The position numbers and the translations under genes were made by a program. Shown in pieces: positions 34,876 to 42,548 of a stretch of 64,000 nt of DNA. Source of the DNA: Chloroflexota bacterium (GTDB taxonomy: Bacteria > Chloroflexota > Dehalococcoidia > Lucifugimonadales > JACPCL1); contig JACPCL010000029.1 in NCBI GenBank assembly GCA_016179765.1, positions 74,333 to 138,332 on the forward strand, in the 5' to 3' direction. A model generated the notes under the pieces. It searched no databases. It was given only the letters and a program-made list of their open reading frames with translations, and was not told the origin of the DNA. The first letter of the stretch is position 1. The number at the start of each line of letters is the position of its first letter.

Positions 34876-34971
34876 TGCACTCCTTTCGCCTGAAGAATGG
34901 ATTTGGCCATTGAAACGGGAAGGCTCGCCCCTCATCAACGAGGAGCACAGATTGGGGGGGGGTAACTAGGG

Positions 34972-37479
34972 CTACCGTGGAACAGCGGCCCTGCGCGGCC
35001 ACCCCAGCCGCCCCAAGGCCTGGCCCAGCAAAGGCAGGCGCACCTGCCGCCAAGCTACCCCCACCACGCGTTCCTCCTCTAGCGTCAGGTTCTTCTGGCC
35101 GTACCGCCCGCGGCCGTAGGCGTCCACCACCGTGGCGAAGGCAGGCCGCAAGTCTGGCAGGCGGTGGCCCAGGCTCAGGCCAAACTCTCTGGGGGTTTGC
35201 CCCGCAGCCGGCCCAAGGCCCGCCAAGGCCGTCAAACGCGTCAGCTTACGGTACACCGCAGACGCCTGCGATGGCGTCCCCATGAGCCAGCGCAGGCCAG
35301 CCCGCAAGACCAGAAAGATGGCAACGAGAGAGGTCGCCAGGGCCAACCAAAGTCGGACTGACAGGCCGAGCAGGATGCCGCCCTGAATATCGCCACCGTC
35401 TCGGGAACCCAGGGGCGGCAACTCCGACTCGTCCCCTTCGAACTCAGAGAATGGATCATCCTCTCCCAGGCCCTCTATATAAAGGTCCTCCTGCGACAGA
35501 AGCTCCGGCCCCGGCAACTCTCGCCCCGGGGTCGGCTCAAAGTCCACCCAGCCGTAGTTGGGGAAGAACACCTCCGCCCATCCGTGGGCATTAAGGTCCC
35601 GTACCAGCACCACCCCATTGGCGTCCGGCTCATCGTAGGTGTAACCCACGGCCAGGCGTGCGGGCACACCTACCACCCGCAGCATCACGGCCATCGCGGA
35701 GCCGTAATACTCACTATAGCCAGCCTGGGCCACAAAGAGGAAGTGGTCAACGCCGTCGGCGTTGTAGCCGGGAGGCGGTATCGCCTGGCTGTAGCGTACC
35801 GTCTTCAAGTAGCTTTGGATTGCCATGGCCTTGTCGTAGGGGGTATCGGCTCCAACCGTTAACCTCTGGGCCAGGTCTCTTACCCGCTGGGGCAAGGTGT
35901 CCGGGAGCTGCAAGTACAGGTCGCGTACCCAGGTGGGGTAGCGTTCCCCCGCGCCACGCAGCTCCTCCGGAGTAGCAATGGACACCGAGGTGCGTGCGAC
36001 GTAGGTGTCTTCCGTCAGCAGCCGCGTGGCGCTTTGCACCGAGAGGACTTCCAGGGCGGGCGGTATGACGCGCCGGGTGGAAACGGTGACGACAACGCCC
36101 GCCTCGCTCCTGTGCACCGCAAGCAACTCAAAGCCCTCGGGAAGCAAAGCCTTGATGCGGGCGTCGGTCAACGACGAAAGGGGGGTACGTCTCAAGTTCC
36201 GGGTGAAGAGGCGCACCTCGGCTGGCAGGCGGGGGTCTATCGGCGCATTGACTAGGGGGATGGTGAACGTGGGCGACACGGGTACCTCCGCCAGCAGGGC
36301 GCGGTCCGACTCCTCCACCTGCCCGCCCATAGGGAGCAGGCGCGGGCTGTACTGGAGCTTCACCCCTTGCAGGACAGGCAGGCGCTCCAGGTACAGGGCT
36401 TCGGAGCTCTCTCCCGGCGTCCAGTCCACAGGCACGAGCTGCGTATCGCCTGCAATCCACCCCTGGGAGATGTAGATAGGATAGCTACGCATCCGAAAGT
36501 AGGTGGGCAGAGTGCTCTGCGCAGCGAATATCACCTGGTCGCCCAACTTTATGGTGCCCTGGAAGGCGAGGGTGTCGTCAAAGGTGCGGTAAGGCACGGC
36601 CTTCTTCGCCGGGACGCCCGCAAAGAGGCGGCTGAAATCGCCGCTATAGCTCTCCACCGGCCACCGCATGACCTCGTACGCCTTCTTGAAGATGGGTGGC
36701 CTGGGGAACCCGGAGGGCAGCAACAGCGCAATAATGATGGCTGCCAGGCCAAACCACAGTGCGTCGCTCAGGCCATAGGCCGCCAGGGTCGCCGAGTGAC
36801 TGATGCGCTGGCGGTCCCAAGCCCTGCGGCGCTCCATAAAGCCGGTCCAGGCCACGGCGAGTAGGGCGAAGAAGAGGTACAGGTAGAAGTAGGAGTAGTA
36901 GCTCTTGGGGAGGTAGCTGAGGTTGGTCAACAGCGCCAGGCCTGCGAGCACCAGGGGCAGCCACACGCTGCGTCGGCGGAAGGTAAGCCAGCCGACGGCA
37001 TACCCCAGCACCCACGTCAGCACCGTCAGCGTGACAGCGAAGGGGAGGGCGTCGGTGCTGATGCCGCCGGTGCGGGCGGCGTAGAACCACTGTCCAAAGC
37101 GCTCCCCCAGGTGGTATATGCCCGCGAAGCCACCTGGCGCGTTGAGGAAGGCGATGAACATCCAGAGAATGGTGAGCAGCCAGAGGGTGAGAGCCACGCT
37201 TTGCAGGACCCACACGTTGATGGGCGCTCTGGCCAGGGCCGCGCCCACCGCCAGGCCAAGAAAGACTGCCAGGTGCAGGGGCGGCGTGGTCGTCCACCGG
37301 GCGGCCTGGAGCGACCACACCACGCTGATCACTACCCCCAGTATCAGCAGGAAAGTCACCCACTGAAAGCTGGGCATGAAAGCTCGTAGGGCAGGCTCCA
37401 TGCGCTGCCGCAGGGGAGGCATAACCCCGCCGGGGTGTCGCCCTTGCCAGCGGCCAAAAGAGGCCGCCCTCGTCGTCAT
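34972..37479 (-). CDS. TgpA-type membrane transglutaminase-like protein with Ser in place of catalytic Cys
   Basis: An 835-residue membrane protein: about six N-terminal spans (residues 35-260), a large extracellular part, a transglutaminase-core domain (about 560-680), and a final span plus a cytosolic DUF4129-like tail. In this family the catalytic Cys lies in a G-Y-C-(D/E)-Y-Y segment; here the codon is AGT (Ser589, AGYSEYYGSAMAV). The His (DLNAHGWAEVF) and Asp/Glu segment (VDFEPTPG) are kept. Its ATG overlaps the DUF58 stop by 4 bases, so moxR, DUF58 and this gene form one operon, a common trio of unknown cell-envelope function. Confidence 0.9.
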   Translation of the reverse strand: MTTRAASFGRWQGRHPGGVMPPLRQRMEPALRAFMPSFQWVTFLLILGVVISVVWSLQAARWTTTPPLHLAVFLGLAVGAALARAPINVWVLQSVALTLWLLTILWMFIAFLNAPGGFAGIYHLGERFGQWFYAARTGGISTDALPFAVTLTVLTWVLGYAVGWLTFRRRSVWLPLVLAGLALLTNLSYLPKSYYSYFYLYLFFALLAVAWTGFMERRRAWDRQRISHSATLAAYGLSDALWFGLAAIIIALLLPSGFPRPPIFKKAYEVMRWPVESYSGDFSRLFAGVPAKKAVPYRTFDDTLAFQGTIKLGDQVIFAAQSTLPTYFRMRSYPIYISQGWIAGDTQLVPVDWTPGESSEALYLERLPVLQGVKLQYSPRLLPMGGQVEESDRALLAEVPVSPTFTIPLVNAPIDPRLPAEVRLFTRNLRRTPLSSLTDARIKALLPEGFELLAVHRSEAGVVVTVSTRRVIPPALEVLSVQSATRLLTEDTYVARTSVSIATPEELRGAGERYPTWVRDLYLQLPDTLPQRVRDLAQRLTVGADTPYDKAMAIQSYLKTVRYSQAIPPPGYNADGVDHFLFVAQAGYSEYYGSAMAVMLRVVGVPARLAVGYTYDEPDANGVVLVRDLNAHGWAEVFFPNYGWVDFEPTPGRELPGPELLSQEDLYIEGLGEDDPFSEFEGDESELPPLGSRDGGDIQGGILLGLSVRLWLALATSLVAIFLVLRAGLRWLMGTPSQASAVYRKLTRLTALAGLGPAAGQTPREFGLSLGHRLPDLRPAFATVVDAYGRGRYGQKNLTLEEERVVGVAWRQVRLPLLGQALGRLGWPRRAAVPR

Positions 37480-38735
37480 GCGCGGCCTCCTGGGGCCACC
37501 GCCACCCCTACCCTGGCATCCCAGTGAAGGGCGACAGGATGGTCCAGGGCCGCAGCCAGATTATCCCCCTTGCCCACGACGTACGGGGCCACCCCCAAGG
37601 TCCGCAGTAAAGGGGCTAAGGCGGACGTATCGGCGCCGCCAAAGGAGGTGGCGTCTACCAGCACCGCAGCAAGGCGCACACCCCGCTGCCCAAGGACGCC
37701 CATAGCCTCCAACCACGATGGCTCCGCCGAAGGGGTGACGACCACCAGGGTGGTGTGCCGCGTGAGCAATGAATCCAACCGTGCGACGGCCTGAACGAGG
37801 GACACATCGCCATTGGCCTGGGCACGGGATAGCAGGTCAAGAATGCGGCCATCCTGGATACCGTGACTATCCGGCGGCAGCAGCGAGAAGTCTGCGCCGC
37901 TGGCGGCAAAGCCCACGGGCAACCTTCGGCCCAGGAAGTAGCGGGCAAGGGAAGCGGCCGCCGTCACCGCCAGCTCCTCCGTGGTCTCCTCCCCCTGGGC
38001 CGCGTGGGCCGCAGCCTCCATGTCCAGCAGCACCCAGATGTCGCTGGTCAGGCCCAGGTCAAACTCCTTCACCATTAGCCTGCCCTGGCGGGCGGTGGAG
38101 GGCCAGTGGATGCGGCTGAGGCTGTCCCCCGCCAGGTAGTCCCGCACCGAGGCCACGTGGGGCGACACCTGTTGGGAGCGCAGTCGCAACTGCCCGTCTC
38201 CCGTGAGGTCAGCCGAGGGAACAAAGAAACGGGTTATGGGCACCACGGCGGGCAACACAATCACCTGCTGCTGGCCGTGATAGGACCGCTCCAAACGGAA
38301 GACGCCAAAGGGATCGCCGGTGGCTATCCTCAGGGGCCCCAGGGTGAATACCCCGCGGCGGCGGGCAAGGGTGCGAGTTCGCCAGGAGCGGAACCCCCGT
38401 CCGGTCAGGCCAACAACCTGGCCGGTGTAATGGCCTGGGATGTCCGTCAGGTCCGTCACCTCCAGCCACGGCTTGGGCAGAAAGGAGGTGTTGCGCACGG
38501 TGATACGCTCCTCCACCGGCTGGCCCACGTGCACCCTTTGGGTACGTCGCTCTATGTGCGCCTCCAGCCAGCGCAGGTTCAGCCATGCCCACAGGTAGCC
38601 GCCGGCGATGGCCAAGGTAAGCACGTAGAAGAGGCGCATGAGCAGGGGGAAGCCCGTGACGAGGGCAAAGATGAGGACAATGAGGGTGAGGGCGAGCACC
38701 AAAAGAGATCGTTTTTTCACCTCGTGTACCCTCAT
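37476..38735 (-). CDS. DUF58 membrane protein (VWA-like)
   Basis: A 419-residue protein with two N-terminal membrane spans (about 12-55) and a conserved DUF58 domain. The diagnostic [24 protein letters not shown] segment is present, here written in part as [14 protein letters not shown], followed by a VWA-like strand ([10 protein letters not shown]). It overlaps the moxR stop by 4 bases upstream and the transglutaminase start by 4 bases downstream, showing translational coupling. MoxR-DUF58 pairs are thought to act as chaperone modules. Confidence 0.94.
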   Translation of the reverse strand: MRVHEVKKRSLLVLALTLIVLIFALVTGFPLLMRLFYVLTLAIAGGYLWAWLNLRWLEAHIERRTQRVHVGQPVEERITVRNTSFLPKPWLEVTDLTDIPGHYTGQVVGLTGRGFRSWRTRTLARRRGVFTLGPLRIATGDPFGVFRLERSYHGQQQVIVLPAVVPITRFFVPSADLTGDGQLRLRSQQVSPHVASVRDYLAGDSLSRIHWPSTARQGRLMVKEFDLGLTSDIWVLLDMEAAAHAAQGEETTEELAVTAAASLARYFLGRRLPVGFAASGADFSLLPPDSHGIQDGRILDLLSRAQANGDVSLVQAVARLDSLLTRHTTLVVVTPSAEPSWLEAMGVLGQRGVRLAAVLVDATSFGGADTSALAPLLRTLGVAPYVVGKGDNLAAALDHPVALHWDARVGVAVAPGGRA

Positions 38736-39688
38736 CTCCCCGCTCTGGCTCCTGGCACCATCGCCTCCTCCGTAAGCTGGCGCACCACTCGCAAACCATC
38801 CAGCCCCTGCATCCGTGCGGCTGCCGTGAGCACAAAGCGGTGGGCCAGCACCGTGCCCGCCAGCTCCTTCGCATCGTCGGGCAGCACGTAGTCCCTCCCC
38901 GCAAGGAAGGCCTGGGCCTGGGCGGCGCGCTGCAACGCTAGGGATGCGCGAGGCGACGCCCCCAGGGCAACGGCGCTGTGCCTGCGGCTACCCTCAGCCA
39001 GGGTCACGATGTATTGCTTCACCAGGGTGTCTACGTACACCCGGCGCACCTCTTCTTGCAGCCGCACCACCTCATCAGGGGTAGCCACCGCCTCCAGGGA
39101 GTCAAAGGGATGGGTCATCTGCTGCGACTCCAGGATGGCTATCTCCTCCTGCATGGATGGATAGCCGAGACGGATGCGCAGCATGAACCGATCAAGCTGG
39201 GCCTCTGGCAAGGGGAAGGTGCCCTCGTACTCCACCGGGTTCTCCGTAGCCATTACCATAAAAGGCAAAGGCAACCGGTGGGTCACGCCGTCCACCGTCA
39301 CCTGCCGCTCCTCCATCGCCTCCAATAGGGCCGACTGAGTCTTCGGCGTGGCGCGGTTGATCTCATCCGCCAGCACAATTTGGGAATGGACCGGCCCTGG
39401 GCGGAACTGGAAATCGCCAGTACGCTGGTTGTAAATGGAGGCGCCGGTTACGTCGCTGGGGAGCAGGTCCGGCGTGAACTGGATGCGGCTGAAGGTGCAC
39501 CCGGAGGAGCGGGCCAGGCTCTTGGCCAGCATGGTCTTGCCTACCCCAGGCACGTCCTCAATCAAGGCGTGGCCCTGGCAGATAAGGGCAATGACTCCCA
39601 GGCGGACCGCATCTCCCTTGCCAAGGATCACCTTGTTCACGTTGTCCAGGATGCGTTGGGCAACATCTCTGCCCTGGGACTCTGGATG
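38732..39688 (-). CDS. MoxR-family AAA+ ATPase
   Basis: A 318-residue AAA_3 ATPase. Walker A is [17 protein letters not shown], Walker [21 protein letters not shown], and the sensor region [24 protein letters not shown]. The C-terminal lid domain follows ([20 protein letters not shown]). The ATG at 39688 has GGAGGGG upstream; a TTG at 39706 is rejected. First gene of the moxR-DUF58-transglutaminase operon. Confidence 0.95.
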   Translation of the reverse strand, partial: HPESQGRDVAQRILDNVNKVILGKGDAVRLGVIALICQGHALIEDVPGVGKTMLAKSLARSSGCTFSRIQFTPDLLPSDVTGASIYNQRTGDFQFRPGPVHSQIVLADEINRATPKTQSALLEAMEERQVTVDGVTHRLPLPFMVMATENPVEYEGTFPLPEAQLDRFMLRIRLGYPSMQEEIAILESQQMTHPFDSLEAVATPDEVVRLQEEVRRVYVDTLVKQYIVTLAEGSRRHSAVALGASPRASLALQRAAQAQAFLAGRDYVLPDDAKELAGTVLAHRFVLTAAARMQGLDGLRVVRQLTEEAMVPGARAGR

Positions 39689-39801
39689 CATCAGGCCCCT
39701 CCACAATGGGCGATAGGATGGGAATAAGCGTACCGGTCTATTAGATTATAGAATACTCCCAGAAGATACAGATGCCCCTGGTAAAGAAACAGGGAGGAAA
39801 G

Positions 39802-39875
39802 TGGGCGATGAAGGACTTGAACCTACGGCCTCCTGCGTGTAAAGCAGGCGCTCTAACCAACTGAGCTAATCGCCC
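39802..39875 (-). tRNA. tRNA-Val (anticodon TAC)
   Basis: Acceptor GGGCGAT (39875-39869) pairs with ATCGCCC (39809-39803). Anticodon stem CCTGC/GCAGG holds loop TTTACAC, giving TAC. The T loop is standard. CCA is not encoded. Confidence 0.93.
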
Positions 39876-39890
39876 AGGACAATATGGGAG

Positions 39891-39967
39891 TGGTGCGCTC
39901 GGCGGGACTTGAACCCGCGACCTCAGCCTTCGCAGGGCTGCGCTCTATCCATTTGAGCTACGAGCGC
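39891..39967 (-). tRNA. tRNA-Arg (anticodon GCG)
   Basis: Acceptor GCGCTCG (39967-39961) pairs with CGAGCGC, and an encoded ACCA follows (39894-39891). The anticodon stem CAGCC/GGCTG encloses loop CTGCGAA, so the anticodon is GCG rather than the usual bacterial ACG. Confidence 0.9.
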
Positions 39968-40079
39968 TTGCGACATGGGTTCAGGGCCAGGGAAGGCTGT
40001 GGCGCCGAAGGAGAGATCCCAGTCTGGCCTGCTACTCATTGCCGCTAGATATGATGTTAGCACAACCAGTCCAGCACCA

Positions 40080-40150
40080 CTAGCAGGGTGACGAAAGAAA
40101 GGGGAGTCCAGAGGGGCGAAGCCCCTCTGGACTCCCCTTTCCCGGGGTAA
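40080..40150. repeat. MITE-like CTAGCAGG element with perfect 21-bp hairpin
   Basis: CTAGCAGGGTGACGAAAG, then a perfect stem 40097-40117/40121-40141 with loop GAA, reading GAAAGGGGAGTCCAGAGGGGC on its left arm minus one base. The right end has no clear CTAG. It lies downstream of the minus-strand response regulator gene. Confidence 0.7.
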
Positions 40151-40208
40151 CGTCACAGTGTCCACGACCTTCGGAACAGACCCTTCATCATCCGTCTACC
40201 CTGGGGAG

Positions 40209-40895
40209 TTACACGCTCAACCATCCTCTGTTCATGGCAGCAACGACGGCTCCCGTGCGATTCTTGGCGCCTAGCTTGATGAGTACATTCTCTATGTGCG
40301 CCTCCACGGTTTTCACTGCGATATGCATGTCTGTAGCTATTTCGGTGTTCTTGCGGCCATCAGCCACACGTTGAAGAACCTCAGCCTCCCGGACCGTGAG
40401 GTTCCGATCGCCTAACGTCGGCTGAGGGTGGGCTCCCTCCTGAAACGTCAGAAGATCCAACACCTTGGGTGCGATGGGGGGCGCAAATACCAACCATCCC
40501 TCGGCAGCGTCATGTACCGCTCTTATGAGTTCGTGCACAGAGCCAGTTTTCATGAGGTACCCACTCACTCCTAGCTTGACCAGTACCGATACGTATTGGC
40601 CATAGTCATAGGCGCTGACCACCAATATCTTGGTGGTTGGCGAAATGGTCTTGACAGCTTTGCTGACATCTATCCCGCTCCCTTCGCCGAGCCGAATGTC
40701 CACTACCGCCACATCCGGTTTAAGTTGGCCTATCAGCGAGATTGCCTCTTTGCTGCTCGCTGCTTCGCCAATCACCCTAATGTTTCGGTCTTGGGTCAGT
40801 GAAGCCTTTATACCCTGGCGGATGGTTTCCTGGTCGTCTACTACGACCACCGTGACTATGCGCTCGGCGATAGCTATATTTGTAGTCACACTCAT
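40209..40895 (-). CDS. NarL/ComA-type response regulator, divergent from the signalling operon
   Basis: A 228-residue regulator: receiver domain with acidic pair Asp20/Asp21 (VVVVDDQET), phospho-acceptor Asp66 (VAVVDIRLGEGSG), Ser in LVVSAYDYGQY and Lys in YLMKTGS. The C-terminal LuxR-type helix-turn-helix is about residues 160-220 (LTVREAEVLQRVADGRKNTEIA, KTVEAHIENVLIKLGAKNRT). AAAGGAG precedes the ATG. It resembles the regulator at 44833-45483 across its length and is transcribed away from the X-Q-P-A operon from a shared 424-base intergenic region, so it may be a second output or a feedback regulator of the same system. Confidence 0.92.
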   Translation of the reverse strand: MSVTTNIAIAERIVTVVVVDDQETIRQGIKASLTQDRNIRVIGEAASSKEAISLIGQLKPDVAVVDIRLGEGSGIDVSKAVKTISPTTKILVVSAYDYGQYVSVLVKLGVSGYLMKTGSVHELIRAVHDAAEGWLVFAPPIAPKVLDLLTFQEGAHPQPTLGDRNLTVREAEVLQRVADGRKNTEIATDMHIAVKTVEAHIENVLIKLGAKNRTGAVVAAMNRGWLSV

Positions 40896-41177
40896 TTCTC
40901 CTTTGCGACTCGTTCCACGGCTCTCACGCCTCTAGCTTGAAGCGTCCCCTAACTACCAGGGTAGCTAGAGAAACCAGATGGTGCATCGGGGCCAACCAAG
41001 AAAACCCTTACGTGGGACTCGCGGTGATCAGACGCCTACATACAGCCCCGCCACGCAGACAAACCCCGTGCCAACGTCGTCGGATACTTTACGATGTAGC
41101 CTCCACGGCTATCGTAGCAATCTCCACTCGTTCCCCCCTTGGATGCGACCAGCCTAAAGCAGTACCATTAGCCATTA

Positions 41178-41274
41178 TACGTACGTACCCTCGTTAGTGG
41201 TTTCCTCTACGGGTTTATGAGTACGTAAATACCCTTACGCAACGCTTGTCCCTTAACCTTTCTTTAACTACTAT
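41178..41274 (+). promoter_or_regulatory. Promoter and candidate operator of the X-Q-P-A operon
   Basis: -35 TTGTCC (41246-41251), 17-base spacer, -10 TACTAT (41269-41274), about 45 bases before the first start codon. Upstream are TACGTACGTA (41178-41187) and TACGTA (41222-41227), each followed by ACCCT, and CCCTTACG occurs at 41232-41239 and also at 41005-41012. These repeats are candidate sites for the two LuxR-type regulators. No gene is seen in the rest of the 40896-41319 gap. Confidence 0.5.
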
Positions 41275-41319
41275 TACCTCCACGGACGCAGAGTCCACAC
41301 ATTCTCTAAGGAGGCGGCT

Positions 41320-41535
41320 ATGGACATTCGTGAACTGGAGAAAGCGGTACGGACGGCTATTCGGACATCCCCCACGACGCCTGCTCTGGCGACCCTGGCG
41401 GGCAACGGACAGAGTGGCGCACTGCTACCGGCGGAGCTGGATACGGCTGTGCAGAGCTTGCTGCAACGTCTCCACATGACGGCTCGTGGGGATGGCATGG
41501 AAACGAAGGAAGCCGGCTCCTTGCCCTGGGTCTAA
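41320..41535 (+). CDS. Candidate ComX-like pheromone precursor peptide
   Basis: A 71-residue peptide that I do not recognise by sequence but that stands in the position of a pheromone gene: directly upstream (38 bases) of an isoprenyl-synthase-like gene and a kinase/regulator pair. ComX precursors are 50-75 residues long, with a Trp close to the C-terminus that ComQ prenylates before release of a 5-10 residue peptide. Here the C-terminus is METKEAGSLPWV, with Trp70 next to last and the only Trp in the protein. The N-terminal part (MDIRELEKAVRTAIR) is amphipathic. AAGGAGG precedes the ATG and a promoter lies 45 bases upstream. Identification rests on context, length and Trp position. Confidence 0.65.
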   Translation: MDIRELEKAVRTAIRTSPTTPALATLAGNGQSGALLPAELDTAVQSLLQRLHMTARGDGMETKEAGSLPWV

Positions 41536-41573
41536 TCATCAGGCAACGACTTTGAGAGGAACGGGCCAGTTTG

Positions 41574-42548
41574 ATGTCAAGCGCGCTGGCAAAGGAAATC
41601 AGGGCGCTCGTGGACCTGTATTGCAGTGAGCCGGGTCACCGAGAGGCCATGCTGTGCGCCCTGGGGCAGCCAGGCTTTGTCCTGCACCCCGAGGCTCCCC
41701 GCCGCGCCGGCACCCTCACTCTAGAGGTGTACCAGGCCATCTCCGGAGCACTGAGTATCGCGGCCATCCAGGGTGCGGCAGGAGTGGAGCTTCAGATGGA
41801 GGCTGCCTACCTGTTTGACAGGGTGGCAGATAGGGAGACAGGTTCAGGCCAGGGCCTGAGCGCTGCCGAAGAGCTGGCTCTGGCCATAACCATGCAGACC
41901 TGTGGGGCGGCTGCCGCCTGTGAAGCTGTGCACCGGGCAAAGGGAAATGGGGTCGGCCTTCGGCCGCTGCTTCTCCTCTTTGAGAACTGCGTGAGAGCCT
42001 GCGCCGGACAGTTCATGGACGCCCGCCTGGAAAAGCGCAACGTCGCCACCACGGACGAAGCCTTGAACATGACCTCCCTTAAGGCCGGGAGCCTGGGCAG
42101 GTTCGCGGCCGAGTTCGGCGCTGGCCTGGCCACCGATGAAACGGAAACTATCAGGCTATGTGGGGACCTTGGGTTCAATCTGCTTACCTATGCCCAGTTG
42201 ATGGATGACTTGAGGGATGCGTGTCCTGTGGTTTATGCAGAGGGAGATTTGGCGCGGCATAAGAAGACTCTGCCCCTCGTATTTTTCTACGATTCTCTGC
42301 TAAAATCATCTCCGCCGGATGGCGAAGTACGGACGTGGGCAAGCTCGGGTGAAGGTTATCCAGACACATGTCTGGAATTTGAAAGGTCCGGCGCCAGGGT
42401 CTTCTCCGCCATAATCGCTGAGGTCTTTCTCAATCGGGCAAAATCCAACTTGGTGGACCTACGAGGTCGCGTTGTTGAGGTGAAGGGTCTTGAGGATCTC
42501 CTGGACTCACTCGTTGGCAGCTCGGCGAGGACCGTTGTGGTTTCGTAA
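41574..42548 (+). CDS. ComQ-like class I isoprenyl-diphosphate-synthase family protein
   Basis: A 324-residue all-helical protein of the polyprenyl synthetase/ComQ group. Visible: first aspartate motif LFDRVAD (Asp82, Asp86), KAG at 170-172, GQFMD (Gly145-Gln146), the second aspartate motif QLMDDLRD (Asp211, Asp212, Asp215), and HKKTLPLVFFYDS, which matches the GK-TLP region after the second motif. The first motif is shorter than DDxxD, as in ComQ-type transferases that do not elongate chains. ComQ attaches a farnesyl or geranyl group to the pheromone Trp. ATG at 41574 is taken; a TTG lies 3 bases upstream. The kinase gene begins inside its last codons. Confidence 0.85.
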   Translation: MSSALAKEIRALVDLYCSEPGHREAMLCALGQPGFVLHPEAPRRAGTLTLEVYQAISGALSIAAIQGAAGVELQMEAAYLFDRVADRETGSGQGLSAAEELALAITMQTCGAAAACEAVHRAKGNGVGLRPLLLLFENCVRACAGQFMDARLEKRNVATTDEALNMTSLKAGSLGRFAAEFGAGLATDETETIRLCGDLGFNLLTYAQLMDDLRDACPVVYAEGDLARHKKTLPLVFFYDSLLKSSPPDGEVRTWASSGEGYPDTCLEFERSGARVFSAIIAEVFLNRAKSNLVDLRGRVVEVKGLEDLLDSLVGSSARTVVVS

